Below, piece by piece: positions 18,266 through 27,783 of a stretch of 64,000 nucleotides of DNA (its first letter is position 1; every line of letters starts with the position of its first letter). The translations under genes and the position numbers were made by a program. The notes beneath the pieces are model-generated. The model saw nothing but the letters and a program-made list of their open reading frames with translations, had not been told where the DNA came from and did no database searches. Source of the DNA: Pseudomonas graminis (lineage in GTDB: Bacteria > Pseudomonadota > Gammaproteobacteria > Pseudomonadales > Pseudomonadaceae); the NCBI RefSeq assembly GCF_001705435.1, contig NZ_MDEN01000057.1, positions 1 to 64,000 of the forward strand. The letters run 5' to 3'.

Positions 18266-21200
18266 ATGCTGATTCAGTCCAGTAGTCAGGATCACAGTTT
18301 GTTCAAACCGACACCCATCTCACCCCTGCGCCCATCCGATAGCGCAACGAATGTGCCTTTCAGAGGCGTACTCAGAGGTGCGCTCGCGGTCCTGGTTCTG
18401 ATGATGTTGATGCTGTTGTTATGGCAGATGATCGAGCAGTTCCAGCAGTCTCAGGAGCGTCAGCACAAGCGCAGCATTGATTACAGCGTGCAGCTCGCCG
18501 ACCGGTTGGGGCTGAACATGGCCCTCAGCGCGCAGGTGGCACTGAACGTGCTCGACGAGGCGCACGACGCTTCGCAATCTGCAGACGAATCAGCGGCAGT
18601 GCTGGCCAGTCTGCGTCAGTCCATGCCGGCGCTGAAAAGCCTGGTCTGGCTCGACAGCGACGGGAATGTCGCTGTTGACAGCGACGGCGATACCCGTGAC
18701 GTCGGCTTTTTGACCCAGATGCACTCGGTCGTCCAGGGTCACCCATACTTTTATGCCAACGACTCGAGCGCCTCGACGCTCTACCTGTTCATCCGGCAGC
18801 CGGGCACCAGCACCGGCAATGAGCGCTACTGGGCGCTACGGCTCAAGCCCGACATGCTCAAATCCCTGTCCCACCAGAGCGACCTGGATTTCCAGCCCGC
18901 TTGGCGGCTGGAAGATATCAGCAGTCACCGCCCCCTTTACAAAAGCCTGCCTGACGCCGATGAGTCCGCTGACAGTGAGCTGCAGACCGTCCTTTTGCAG
19001 CCGCTGACCCACAGCGACTGGCAACTGCGTGGCCTGTTCGACCCGCAGAAAGCTCGCCAGACTCTGCTGCTGCCGCTGATCGGCAAATGCCTGCTCGCCC
19101 TGCTCTGTTCAATCATCCCGTTGTTCGCGTTGCGCAGCCTGCGCCGCCGCCAACTCCAGTTGCATCAAAGCCGTCGCCGCTACAAAGACATTTTTGAAGG
19201 CTCTGGCGTCGCGCTCTGTGTGCTGGACCTCTCAGGTCTGCCGGCCTGTCTGAAGCATCTGCACGTGAACAGTGGCGAAGACCTGAACGCGCGCCTGACC
19301 CGCCAGCCTGAGCAAATCAGCGATCTGCTTCAGCAGTTGCGCATCACCGAAGTCAATCAGGTCGCCGCTCAACTGTTACACGCAGAGTCGGCCCAGCATG
19401 TCTGGCAACAGCTCATCGAAGGTTGCCCCCGCCTCAAAAACGGCATTGGTCTGCAGATCCTTCAGGCCGTCCTCGACGGGCAACGTCAACTGGAGCTGGA
19501 AATCCTGCTACCCGGCGCTCAGGGCAGTGACCAGCATCTCTGGCTGGTCATGCGTTTGCCCGAGCAGCCCGAAGACTTCAACGCCGTCATCCTCAGCATC
19601 AGTGATTTTACTAACCGCAAGCAGGCCGAGTTGTCGCTGCAGGAGCGGGAGCGGTTCTGGTCGGATGTGGTGCGAACCGTTCCCGACCATTTGTACGTAC
19701 AGGATGTGGTCACGCGCAGAATGATCTACAGCAACCACCACTTGGGCCAGACGCTGGGTTACAGCCGGCCCGAGCTGGAGGAGATGGGCGAATACTTCTG
19801 GGAGCTCTTGCTGCACCCGGATGATCTCAGCGCCTACGAGCAGTTACGCAGGACCCATGGCGAGCCTTGCAGCGGCGAGACGATTCATCGTCAGCTGCGC
19901 TTTCGTGACCGGCATGACGGCTGGCGCTTGCTCGACATCCGCGAACAGGCGCTGGCGGCGGATGACGACGGTCAGGTGCGGCGCATTGTGGGCGTCGCCA
20001 AAGACATCACCGAGCAAGTGGAGGCCAGTCAATCCCTGCGCGAGAGCGAACAGCGTTACCGCATGCTGGCGGAGAGCATCAGCGACGTCATCTTCTCCAC
20101 CGACCCATTATTGCGGGCCAACTACATCAGCCCCTCTGTTCATACCGTGCTGGGTTACACCGCCGAGTGGATCCTGCAGAACGGCTGGAAAGCGATCATC
20201 GCCAACCCTCAGCAGCTCAGCGGCTTCAATGGGCTGCTGCAGCGGATCAGTAAGGCGTTGAAAAAGCCCGAGACCCTGGCAGACCTGCGCAGCGAGGTCA
20301 CCACTCAATTGTTCCTGTTCGATTGCATGCGCGCTGATGGTCGCAAGATTCCCGTGGAACTGCGTCTGGTTCTGGTGTGGGATGAATCCGGGACCTTCGA
20401 AGGCGTTCTCGGTGTGGGACGTGATGTCAGTCAGCAGCGGCGCGCCGAAAAAGACCTGCGCATGGCAGCCACGGTATTCGAGCACTCGACCTCGGCTATT
20501 CTGATCACCGACCCTGCGGGCTACATCGTGCAGGCCAACGACGCCTTCACCCGGGTCAGTGGCTACGCCGTGTCGCAAGTGCTGGATCAGATGCCGATGA
20601 TGCTGACCGTCGAGAACCAGCAGGCAGCGCACTTGGGCTACATCCTCAAACAGCTGAGCCAGCGCGGTAGCTGGGAGGGTGAGCTGTGGCTCAAACGGCG
20701 CGACGGCGAGCACTACCCGGCATGGGTCGGAATTACTGCGGTGCTCGACGACGAAGGCGATCTGGCCAGCTACGTGTGCTTCTTCAGCGACATCAGCGAG
20801 CGCAAGGCCAGCGAGCAGCGTATTCATCGGCTGGCTTATTACGACGCACTGACCCATCTGCCCAACCGCACGCTGTTTCAGGATCGCCTGCACAGCGCGT
20901 TGCTGCACGCCGAACGTCAGCAAACGTGGGTGGTGTTGATGTTCCTCGACCTCGATCGCTTCAAGCCGATCAACGATTCGTTGGGCCATGCTGCCGGCGA
21001 CCGGATGCTCAAGGAAATGGCTTTGCGCCTGCTCGGATGCGTCGACGAAGACGACACCGTAGCGCGCATGGGCGGTGATGAATTCACGCTGCTGCTGCAA
21101 CCTCGCCCCACTCAACAGGCGGCGCTGAACCGTGCGATTCATGTGGCCGAACAGATTCTTGCCAGTCTGGTGAAACCCTTCGTGCTGGAAGGGCGCGAGT

Positions 21201-22144
21201 TTTTCGTCACGGCCAGTATCGGCGTCGCGCTCAGCCCTCAGGACGGTAACGAACTGAGTCAGCTGATGAAGAACGCCGACACGGCGATGTACCACGCCAA
21301 GGAACGCGGCAAGAACAACTTTCAGTTTTACCAAGCCGACATGAACGCCAGTGCCCTTGAGCGTCTGGAGCTGGAAAGCGACCTGCGCCATGCCCTGGAG
21401 CAGGGCGAGTTCACGCTGTATTACCAGCCGCAGTTCAGTGGCGACGGCAAGCGTCTGACCGGCGCCGAAGCGCTGCTGCGCTGGCGTCACCCGCGCCGCG
21501 GTTTGGTACCGCCAGTGGAATTCATCCCGGTGCTCGAAGAGCTCGGGCTGGTGGTCGAAGTCGGCGAGTGGGTGCTCAAGGAGGCCTGCCGCCAGTTGCG
21601 CGAGTGGCACCTGGCGCGGGTTCGCGTGCCCAAGGTGTCGGTGAACATTTCCGCACGGCAGTTTTCGGACGGTCAGCTGGGTACGCGCATTGCCGGCATC
21701 CTTCAGGAAATCGGTCTGCCGCCCGCCTGCCTCGAGCTGGAACTGACCGAGAGCATCCTGATGCGTGAGGTGAGCGAAGCCATGCAAATTCTGGCCGGGC
21801 TCAAGCGACTGGGCCTGAGCATTGCGGTCGATGACTTCGGCACCGGCTACTCGTCGCTGAATTACCTCAAGCAGTTCCCCATCGACGTGCTGAAGATCGA
21901 CCGCACCTTCGTTGATGGCCTGCCGTCCGGCGAACAGGACGCGCAAATCGCCCGGGCGATCATCGCCATGGCTCACAGCCTCAATCTGTCAGTGATCGCC
22001 GAAGGCGTGGAAACCCACGAGCAGCTGGAGTTTCTGCGCGAACACGGCTGCGACGAAGTGCAGGGCTATCTGTTCGGGCGTCCCATGCCGGCGACGCGGT
22101 TCGAGGCGCAGTTCAGCAACGATGCGCTGTTCATGCTCGACTGA
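18266..22144 (+). CDS. morA: Membrane c-di-GMP cyclase/phosphodiesterase (MorA-like, PAS-GGDEF-EAL)
   Basis: A 1292-aa sensor enzyme. It has one membrane helix at about 34-59, a periplasmic region to about 265 and a second helix at about 266-290. Cytoplasmic PAS-type domains start near 302, 456, 590 and 730. A GGDEF domain follows (motif GGDEF at 936-940, intact) and then an EAL domain (EAL at 1068-1070; [10 protein letters not shown] and AEGVET also intact). Both synthesis and breakdown of c-di-GMP are therefore possible. The inhibitory RxxD site is DEDD here, so product inhibition is probably lost. MorA in P. putida and P. aeruginosa controls flagella, biofilm and protease secretion. The place between ettA and glyA matches that gene. 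Confidence 0.88.
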   Translation: MLIQSSSQDHSLFKPTPISPLRPSDSATNVPFRGVLRGALAVLVLMMLMLLLWQMIEQFQQSQERQHKRSIDYSVQLADRLGLNMALSAQVALNVLDEAHDASQSADESAAVLASLRQSMPALKSLVWLDSDGNVAVDSDGDTRDVGFLTQMHSVVQGHPYFYANDSSASTLYLFIRQPGTSTGNERYWALRLKPDMLKSLSHQSDLDFQPAWRLEDISSHRPLYKSLPDADESADSELQTVLLQPLTHSDWQLRGLFDPQKARQTLLLPLIGKCLLALLCSIIPLFALRSLRRRQLQLHQSRRRYKDIFEGSGVALCVLDLSGLPACLKHLHVNSGEDLNARLTRQPEQISDLLQQLRITEVNQVAAQLLHAESAQHVWQQLIEGCPRLKNGIGLQILQAVLDGQRQLELEILLPGAQGSDQHLWLVMRLPEQPEDFNAVILSISDFTNRKQAELSLQERERFWSDVVRTVPDHLYVQDVVTRRMIYSNHHLGQTLGYSRPELEEMGEYFWELLLHPDDLSAYEQLRRTHGEPCSGETIHRQLRFRDRHDGWRLLDIREQALAADDDGQVRRIVGVAKDITEQVEASQSLRESEQRYRMLAESISDVIFSTDPLLRANYISPSVHTVLGYTAEWILQNGWKAIIANPQQLSGFNGLLQRISKALKKPETLADLRSEVTTQLFLFDCMRADGRKIPVELRLVLVWDESGTFEGVLGVGRDVSQQRRAEKDLRMAATVFEHSTSAILITDPAGYIVQANDAFTRVSGYAVSQVLDQMPMMLTVENQQAAHLGYILKQLSQRGSWEGELWLKRRDGEHYPAWVGITAVLDDEGDLASYVCFFSDISERKASEQRIHRLAYYDALTHLPNRTLFQDRLHSALLHAERQQTWVVLMFLDLDRFKPINDSLGHAAGDRMLKEMALRLLGCVDEDDTVARMGGDEFTLLLQPRPTQQAALNRAIHVAEQILASLVKPFVLEGREFFVTASIGVALSPQDGNELSQLMKNADTAMYHAKERGKNNFQFYQADMNASALERLELESDLRHALEQGEFTLYYQPQFSGDGKRLTGAEALLRWRHPRRGLVPPVEFIPVLEELGLVVEVGEWVLKEACRQLREWHLARVRVPKVSVNISARQFSDGQLGTRIAGILQEIGLPPACLELELTESILMREVSEAMQILAGLKRLGLSIAVDDFGTGYSSLNYLKQFPIDVLKIDRTFVDGLPSGEQDAQIARAIIAMAHSLNLSVIAEGVETHEQLEFLREHGCDEVQGYLFGRPMPATRFEAQFSNDALFMLD

Positions 22145-22212
22145 CGCGAGTTGCAAGCTTCAAGCGGCAAGCTACAAGCAGAAGCCGCGCCGCATTCAGC
22201 TTGAAGCTAACG

Positions 22213-22289
22213 GCTTGAAGCTTGAAGCTTGAGGCTTGAGGCTTGAGGCTTGAGGCTTGAGGCTTGAGGCTTGAGGCTTGAGGCTTGCA
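22213..22289 (+). repeat. Heptanucleotide tandem repeat upstream of glyA
   Basis: Ten consecutive 7-bp units are present: two GCTTGAA (22213-22226) followed by eight GCTTGAG (22227-22282), then one degenerate GCTTGCA. Degenerate AAGCTTCAAGC-type words continue on the left to about 22153. Such an array is likely to change copy number by slippage. It sits about 120 bp before the glyA start and just after morA. Confidence 0.95.
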
Positions 22290-22406
22290 GCCAGGCTTTA
22301 GCCTTGCATCACGCTCATCACGTACATGACCCGCTTTCATATGCCAGATAAAACCCGATGGGTTAGAATGCCCCCCTTTTCTACTGCCCGATCCTCGAGG
22401 ACCGCC

Positions 22407-23660
22407 ATGTTCAGCCGCAATTTGACCATCGCCAAGTACGACTCCGACCTGTACGCCGCCATGGAACAGGAAGCCAAGCGTCAGGAAGATCACATCGAGC
22501 TGATCGCCTCGGAGAACTACACCAGCCCGGCCGTCATGGAAGCCCAGGGCTCGGTCCTCACCAACAAGTACGCTGAAGGCTACCCCGGCAAGCGTTACTA
22601 CGGCGGCTGCGAATACGTCGACATCGTCGAGCAACTGGCCATCGACCGCGCCAAGCAACTGTTCGGCGCCGATTACGCCAACGTCCAGCCACACGCGGGT
22701 TCCCAGGCCAACAGCGCGGTGTACCTGGCGCTGCTCAATGCTGGCGACACCATCCTGGGCATGAGCCTGGCACACGGCGGTCACCTGACCCACGGCGCCA
22801 GCGTTTCTTCCTCGGGCAAGCTGTACAACGCCGTTCAGTACGGCATCGACGGCAACGGCCTGATCGACTACGACGAAGTCGAGCGTCTGGCTGTTGAGCA
22901 CAAACCAAAGATGATCGTTGCCGGTTTCTCGGCCTACTCGCAGATCCTCGACTTCCCGCGTTTCCGCGCCATCGCAGACAAGGTCGGCGCTTACCTGTTC
23001 GTCGACATGGCGCACGTAGCCGGTCTTGTCGCTGCAGGCGTTTACCCGAACCCTGTTCCCTTCGCTGACGTCGTCACCACCACCACCCACAAAACCCTGC
23101 GCGGCCCACGCGGCGGCCTGATCCTGGCGCGCGCCAATGCCGAGATCGAGAAGAAGCTGAACTCCGCTGTTTTCCCGGGTGGCCAGGGCGGTCCTCTGGA
23201 GCACGTCATCGCGGCCAAGGCGATCTGCTTCAAAGAAGCGCTGCAGCCTGAGTTCAAGACCTACCAGGAACAAGTGGTGAAAAACGCCAAGGCCATGGCC
23301 GGCGTGTTCATCGAGCGTGGTTTCGACGTGGTGTCCGGCGGTACTGAAAACCACCTGTTCCTGCTGTCGCTGATCAAGCAGGACATCTCCGGTAAAGACG
23401 CCGACGCCGCATTGGGCAAAGCGTTCATCACCGTGAACAAGAACTCGGTGCCAAACGATCCACGCTCCCCGTTCGTCACCTCCGGCCTGCGCTTCGGCAC
23501 CCCGGCCGTGACCACGCGCGGCTTCAAGGAAGCAGAGTGCAAACAGCTGGCCGGCTGGATCTGCGACATCCTGGATGATCTGAACAATGAAGCGGTGATC
23601 AACGCCGTTCGTGAAAAGGTCCAGGCCATCTGCGCCAAGCTGCCGGTTTACGGCGCTTGA
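22407..23660 (+). CDS. glyA: Serine hydroxymethyltransferase
   Basis: A 417-aa PLP enzyme of normal length. It interconverts serine plus tetrahydrofolate with glycine plus methylene-tetrahydrofolate in the cytoplasm. The hallmark PLP-lysine segment [16 protein letters not shown] (Lys near residue 229) is intact, as are [11 protein letters not shown] and the C-terminal [16 protein letters not shown]. The frame is open upstream but the conserved start MFSRNLTIA at 22407 is clear. A TAGAAT -10-like box lies at 22364-22369. Pseudomonas genomes usually carry more than one glyA; this one corresponds by position to the copy next to morA. Confidence 0.95.
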   Translation: MFSRNLTIAKYDSDLYAAMEQEAKRQEDHIELIASENYTSPAVMEAQGSVLTNKYAEGYPGKRYYGGCEYVDIVEQLAIDRAKQLFGADYANVQPHAGSQANSAVYLALLNAGDTILGMSLAHGGHLTHGASVSSSGKLYNAVQYGIDGNGLIDYDEVERLAVEHKPKMIVAGFSAYSQILDFPRFRAIADKVGAYLFVDMAHVAGLVAAGVYPNPVPFADVVTTTTHKTLRGPRGGLILARANAEIEKKLNSAVFPGGQGGPLEHVIAAKAICFKEALQPEFKTYQEQVVKNAKAMAGVFIERGFDVVSGGTENHLFLLSLIKQDISGKDADAALGKAFITVNKNSVPNDPRSPFVTSGLRFGTPAVTTRGFKEAECKQLAGWICDILDDLNNEAVINAVREKVQAICAKLPVYGA

Positions 23661-23682
23661 TCTGACGCAGTAGCAGTTGCAT

Positions 23683-23714
23683 AAAAAAGCCCGGCTCTTG
23701 AGCCGGGCTTTTTT
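23683..23714 (+). terminator. Rho-independent terminator after glyA
   Basis: A perfect inverted repeat, GCCCGGCTC-TT-GAGCCGGGC, is flanked by six A and six T, 22 bp after the glyA stop. Confidence 0.95.
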
Positions 23715-23738
23715 GTAGCTGACGAGTGAAGATCAAAC

Positions 23739-23830
23739 CTGTGGGAGCGAGCTTGCTCGCGAAGGCGTCGGTTCAGTCCCATCGAATTCGTCTGACCTGG
23801 CACTTTCGCGAGCAAGCTCGCTCCCACAGG
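23739..23830. repeat. Inverted pair of REP elements (GAGCGAGCTTGCTCGC type)
   Basis: Two copies of the REP core GGGAGCGAGCTTGCTCGCGA face each other (23743-23762 and its complement at about 23806-23826) around a roughly 45-bp spacer. It is a typical Pseudomonas REP pair in the gap between the convergent glyA and GTPase genes. Confidence 0.9.
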
Positions 23831-23852
23831 GGATTGTGTACATCCGAAAATG

Positions 23853-24824
23853 TCAGTCCGCCGCCACCTTCGAAAACCCCGATCGGATCTTGTCCTCCGG
23901 CAGCTCATCAGCAATAAACACGATCACGCTTTCGCGCTTTTCGCCTTCCGCCCACTCTACATCGAAATCAAATCCGTACAGCTTCAGCACGCCCTGAAAC
24001 ACCAGCTTGCGGTCTTCGCCAGCGATGTTCAGCACGCCTTTGTAGCGCAGCAGTTGTTTGCCGTGCTCTTCCAGCAACTCGTTCATGAAGGTGCTGAGCC
24101 TGTCGATATCCAGCGGCTGGTCACTGCGCAGGACCAGGCTGCTGATCCGGTCGATGGAGCGGCCTGCAGGGGCTGCCGGTCGCAAGGTCATCCCGCCGAT
24201 GTCAGCGTTGAGGTTGAAGCCGCGCACGTCCAGCAGTTCGGCCAGATCGATCTTGCCGTGCTCGACCACACGGATCGGCGCACGTCGGTTGATGCGGGTC
24301 AAGCGCTCGCTCAATGCATTGAAGGCTGCTTCGTCCACCAGATCGGTCTTGCTCACCAGCAGACGATCCGCGAAGCCGATCTGCGCCTGGGCAATGGTCT
24401 GCTCCAGGTGCGTGTCGGCATGGGCGGCGTCGACCAGCGTAATGATGCCGTCGAGGATGTAGCGCTCACGCAGCTCCTCGTCGATGAAGAAGGTTTGCGC
24501 CACCGGTGTGGGGTCTGCCAGACCGGTGCACTCAATGACCAGCCGATCGAAAGCTATTTCGCCGCTGTCGAGCCGCTCCAGCAAAAGGAATAGCGCTTTG
24601 GTCAGGTCGGTGTGAATGGTGCAGCAGACGCAACCGTTGGACAGGGTCATGACCTGCACGGGCTCATCGCCCAGTAATTGGGTATCAACGCCGGCGTCAC
24701 TGAATTCGTTCTCGATCACGGCGATCTTCAGGCCGTGCTCCTCCTTGAGCAGATGGCGCAGCAAGGTGGTTTTGCCGGCGCCGAGAAAGCCGCTGAGGAT
24801 CGTGACGGGGATAGGTGTGAACAA
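23853..24824 (-). CDS. CobW/COG0523-family GTPase (metal insertion type)
   Basis: A 323-aa G3E GTPase. Walker A is GFLGAGKTT (about 12-20), the metal-binding CxCC motif is NGCVCCTI (about 63-70), Walker B is ECTGLADP, and the guanine motif is SKTDLV. A C-terminal CobW_C domain follows (about 210-323). Members deliver zinc, cobalt or other metals to target enzymes; this resembles the YjiA branch, whose client is unknown. It lies just upstream of ybdD-cstA in antisense reading order (same strand, downstream of ybdD by 132 bp), an association also recalled from P. aeruginosa. It could be cotranscribed with cstA. Confidence 0.87.
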   Translation of the reverse strand: MFTPIPVTILSGFLGAGKTTLLRHLLKEEHGLKIAVIENEFSDAGVDTQLLGDEPVQVMTLSNGCVCCTIHTDLTKALFLLLERLDSGEIAFDRLVIECTGLADPTPVAQTFFIDEELRERYILDGIITLVDAAHADTHLEQTIAQAQIGFADRLLVSKTDLVDEAAFNALSERLTRINRRAPIRVVEHGKIDLAELLDVRGFNLNADIGGMTLRPAAPAGRSIDRISSLVLRSDQPLDIDRLSTFMNELLEEHGKQLLRYKGVLNIAGEDRKLVFQGVLKLYGFDFDVEWAEGEKRESVIVFIADELPEDKIRSGFSKVAAD

Positions 24825-24914
24825 AAAAAAGACCTCGATTCGCTGAAAAAAAACAGGAGTGAGATTGCTGGCGATTCGAAATGTCAGTCAGTACAGCGGC
24901 GACTGAATTAACGC

Positions 24915-24936
24915 ATCGCGAGCAAGCTCACTCCTG
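24915..24936 (-). repeat. Single degenerate REP element
   Basis: CGCGAGCAAGCTCACTCCTG is a variant of the REP family seen at 23739-23830, lying in the gap between ybdD and the GTPase gene. Confidence 0.7.
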
Positions 24937-24956
24937 CATGACCACGGGTCACATCA

Positions 24957-25154
24957 TTAGCAACACTTTGGACCGCCCTTCCCGCCGTACCGTGCGTCCT
25001 GGCGTTCCCGGAAGAACGCTTCGTAGGACATCACCGGCTTGTCGGGGTGGGTCTTCTGCATATGCTCAACGTAGTTGTCGTAATCCGGCATGCCCACCAT
25101 AAGGCGGGCGGCCTGACCGAGATACTTACCCAAGCGACTCAGATCGTTGAACAT
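24957..25154 (-). CDS. ybdD: YbdD/YjiX-family small protein
   Basis: A 65-aa protein with the family pattern LGxAxRLMVGxPDYxNYVxHMxxxHPxxPxMSxxxFFxERxxARYG. These proteins are almost always encoded right after cstA/btsT transporters, as here (26 bp downstream). The exact role is unknown; association with pyruvate or peptide uptake is inferred from the pairing. GAGGAA precedes the ATG. Confidence 0.9.
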   Translation of the reverse strand: MFNDLSRLGKYLGQAARLMVGMPDYDNYVEHMQKTHPDKPVMSYEAFFRERQDARYGGKGGPKCC

Positions 25155-25180
25155 AAACAGTTCCTCGCGTTACAGCGCAC

Positions 25181-27250
25181 TCAGTGGGATTCCGGGAAGG
25201 CCTGGAACGGCGATTCCTTGTCGGTACGCTCTTTCTTGACCCACGCCGCACGACCGACCTTCAGCGCATAAAACAGAATGCTCAGGACCACGAACAGGAA
25301 CAGCGTGGTCAGGGTGGCGTTGGTGTAGGCGTTGAAGATCACATGCTGCATCTGGTCCATGGTCTTGGCCGGGGCCAGCACCTGACCGGCATCTGCCGCC
25401 GCGCTGTATTTGTTCGCCAACGCCAGGAAGCCTACCGCTGGGCTCGGGTCGAACAGCTTGATGAAGCCTGCCGTGACAGTGCAGATCAGCAGCCACGAGG
25501 CGGGCAGGATGGTCACCCAGACGTACTGCTGACGCTTCATTTTGATCAGCACGACCGTCGCCAGCATCAGCGCAATACCCGCCAACATCTGGTTGGAGAT
25601 ACCGAACAATGGCCACAACGTGTTGATCCCGCCCAGCGGATCGATCACGCCCTGATACAGCAGATACCCCCACAGCGCGACACAACCACCGGTGCCGATG
25701 GCGTTGGCGGTCCAGGACTCGGTGCGTTTCAGTGCAGGGACAAAACTGCCCAGCAAATCCTGCAGCATGAAGCGGCCGGCACGGGTACCAGCATCGACTG
25801 CGGTCAGGATGAACAGCGCTTCAAACAGAATCGCGAAGTGGTACCAGAACGCCATGGTGTTCTGACCCGGGAACGCCTGGTGCAGGATCTGAGCGATCCC
25901 CACGGCCAGGGTCGGTGCACCACCGGCACGTGCCAGCACAGTGTTTTCGCCGATGTCCTTCGCCACCGCGGTCAATTGATCCGGCGTGATGAGGAAGCCC
26001 CAACTGCTGACCATCTGCGCGACCGAATTGACGTCGGAGCCGACGATCGCCGCCGGGCTGTTCATCGCGAAGTACACGCCTGGCTCGATGACCGAAGCCG
26101 CAACCATGGCCATGATCGCCACGAACGACTCCATCAGCATGCCGCCGTAACCGATGTAACGGGCGTTGACTTCGTTATCCAGCAGCTTAGGCGTGGTGCC
26201 CGAAGAAATCAGCGCGTGGAAACCGGATACCGCGCCACAGGCGATGGTGATGAACAGGAACGGAAACAGGGTGCCTTTCCAGACCGGACCGGTGCCGTCG
26301 GTGAACTGCGTCAGCGCAGGCATTTTAAGCTCTGGCGCGAGAATCAGGATGCCGATCGCCAGGGCGATGATGGTGCCGATTTTCAGGAACGTGGACAGGT
26401 AGTCGCGAGGCGCCAGTACCAGCCAGACCGGGAGCATGGCGGCGACAAAGCCGTAGCCGACCAGCATCCAGGTGATCTGAACGCCAGTGAACGTGAACAT
26501 CGGCGCCCACTCAGGACTCGCGGCTACCAGACCACCAACCCAGATCGACAGCAGCAACAGCACGACGCCCACCACCGAGATCTCGCCGATACGGCCCGGA
26601 CGGATGAAGCGCATGTAGATGCCCATGAACATCGCGATCGGAATCGTTGCCATGACCGTGAACATGCCCCATGGGCTCTCGGCCAGTGCCTTGACGACGA
26701 TCAGCGCCAGCACCGCAAGGATGATGATCATGATCAGGAAGCAGCCGAACAACGCAATGGTGCCGGGAATGCGGCCCATTTCTTCGCGGACCATGTCGCC
26801 CAGAGAGCGCCCGTTACGGCGCGTGGAAAGGAACAGGATCATAAAGTCCTGAACCGCACCGGCCAGCACGACACCGGCAATCAGCCACAGCGTACCGGGC
26901 AGATACCCCATCTGCGCGGCGAGCACCGGACCGACAAGAGGGCCGGCGCCGGCAATGGCAGCGAAGTGGTGACCGAAGAGGATGTGTTTATTGGTGGGAA
27001 CGTAGTCGAGCCCGTCATTTTTCAGCACCGCGGGGGTGGCCCGGGTCGGGTCGAGTTGCATGACCTTAGTTGCGATGAACAGGCTGTAGTAACGATAAGC
27101 GACCAGATAAATGGCCACTGCGGCGACCACAATCCAGAGTGCGTTGATCGCCTCCCCGCGACGCAACGCAACCACTCCCAGCGCCCAGGCCCCAAGGATG
27201 GCAACCATCAGCCAGGGCACGTGGCGCAGCAGACCATTATTGTTTTTCAT
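25181..27250 (-). CDS. cstA: Carbon starvation protein CstA (pyruvate/peptide transporter)
   Basis: A 689-aa inner-membrane protein with about 16-18 hydrophobic segments. Typical CstA sequence is present throughout: the N-terminal FGHHFAAIAGAGPLVGPVLAAQ, then FLSTRRNGRSLGDM and the ISSGTTPKLL segment. E. coli relatives import pyruvate or peptides during carbon starvation. The frame is open for 27 more codons upstream, but the ATG at 27250 has GGAAT before it and gives the usual MKNNN start. It forms an operon with ybdD. Confidence 0.93.
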   Translation of the reverse strand: MKNNNGLLRHVPWLMVAILGAWALGVVALRRGEAINALWIVVAAVAIYLVAYRYYSLFIATKVMQLDPTRATPAVLKNDGLDYVPTNKHILFGHHFAAIAGAGPLVGPVLAAQMGYLPGTLWLIAGVVLAGAVQDFMILFLSTRRNGRSLGDMVREEMGRIPGTIALFGCFLIMIIILAVLALIVVKALAESPWGMFTVMATIPIAMFMGIYMRFIRPGRIGEISVVGVVLLLLSIWVGGLVAASPEWAPMFTFTGVQITWMLVGYGFVAAMLPVWLVLAPRDYLSTFLKIGTIIALAIGILILAPELKMPALTQFTDGTGPVWKGTLFPFLFITIACGAVSGFHALISSGTTPKLLDNEVNARYIGYGGMLMESFVAIMAMVAASVIEPGVYFAMNSPAAIVGSDVNSVAQMVSSWGFLITPDQLTAVAKDIGENTVLARAGGAPTLAVGIAQILHQAFPGQNTMAFWYHFAILFEALFILTAVDAGTRAGRFMLQDLLGSFVPALKRTESWTANAIGTGGCVALWGYLLYQGVIDPLGGINTLWPLFGISNQMLAGIALMLATVVLIKMKRQQYVWVTILPASWLLICTVTAGFIKLFDPSPAVGFLALANKYSAAADAGQVLAPAKTMDQMQHVIFNAYTNATLTTLFLFVVLSILFYALKVGRAAWVKKERTDKESPFQAFPESH

Positions 27251-27403
27251 TTTTTTTGATTCCAACTGAGTGGACTTATTTTTATTCAGCAAGCGGAGTT
27301 TAGCGCCGCCGGAGCGAAAGGCTACCCCCACGATGGTCTAGCGCGATATTTGTCCTATAGTCAACGCAATGGGCGCTTGAGGCGCAGAAGGAGTAGTAGC
27401 GTA

Positions 27404-27772
27404 ATGACCGAGAATCCCAATGAACGTCGTCGCTTCAAACGCGTTGCATTCGACGCGAAAACCAAACTCAGCCAGGGCGAGCAGACCTGGACGGTTCAAC
27501 TGATCGACCTGTCGCTCAAGGGGCTGCTGATCGAAAAACCCTCGCCCTGGGAGGGTGATGCCAACCAGCGCTTCATGGTCGACATCGAGTTGCAGGACGG
27601 TATAGACGTCGTGATGGAGGTGCAGCTGACCCACGATGATCACAATCACCTGGGGTTTGTCTGCAAGCACATCGAGCTCGATTCAGTGACGCACCTGCGT
27701 CGACTGATCGAGCTCAATATTGCCGATCACGATGAACTGGAGCGCGAGCTGGGTGCGCTGATACATCTATAG
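27404..27772 (+). CDS. mapZ: PilZ-domain c-di-GMP receptor (MapZ-like)
   Basis: A 122-aa single-domain PilZ protein. The c-di-GMP binding motifs RxxxR (RRFKR, within residues 8-13) and DxSxxG (DLSLKG) are intact. The sequence and the HIELDSVTHLRRLIELN segment closely match P. aeruginosa PA4608/MapZ, which on binding c-di-GMP inhibits the chemotaxis methyltransferase CheR1. AAGGAG at 27388-27393 fixes the ATG at 27404 over an upstream in-frame start. It is convergent with radA and divergent from cstA. The c-di-GMP enzyme MorA is encoded only 5 kb away. Confidence 0.88.
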   Translation: MTENPNERRRFKRVAFDAKTKLSQGEQTWTVQLIDLSLKGLLIEKPSPWEGDANQRFMVDIELQDGIDVVMEVQLTHDDHNHLGFVCKHIELDSVTHLRRLIELNIADHDELERELGALIHL

Positions 27773-27783
27773 GCCGCGCCGCC

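Noticed and set aside
20108..21976. Open frame of 622 codons on the minus strand
   Set aside because: Complement of the PAS-GGDEF-EAL part of morA.
22131..23354. Open frame on the minus strand with a repeated peptide (KPQASSL units)
   Set aside because: The repeats are the heptanucleotide array read through in three frames (7 x 3 = 21 bp = 7 residues), and the rest is the complement of glyA.
25184..27259. Open frame of 691 codons on the plus strand
   Set aside because: Complement of cstA; low-complexity antisense composition.
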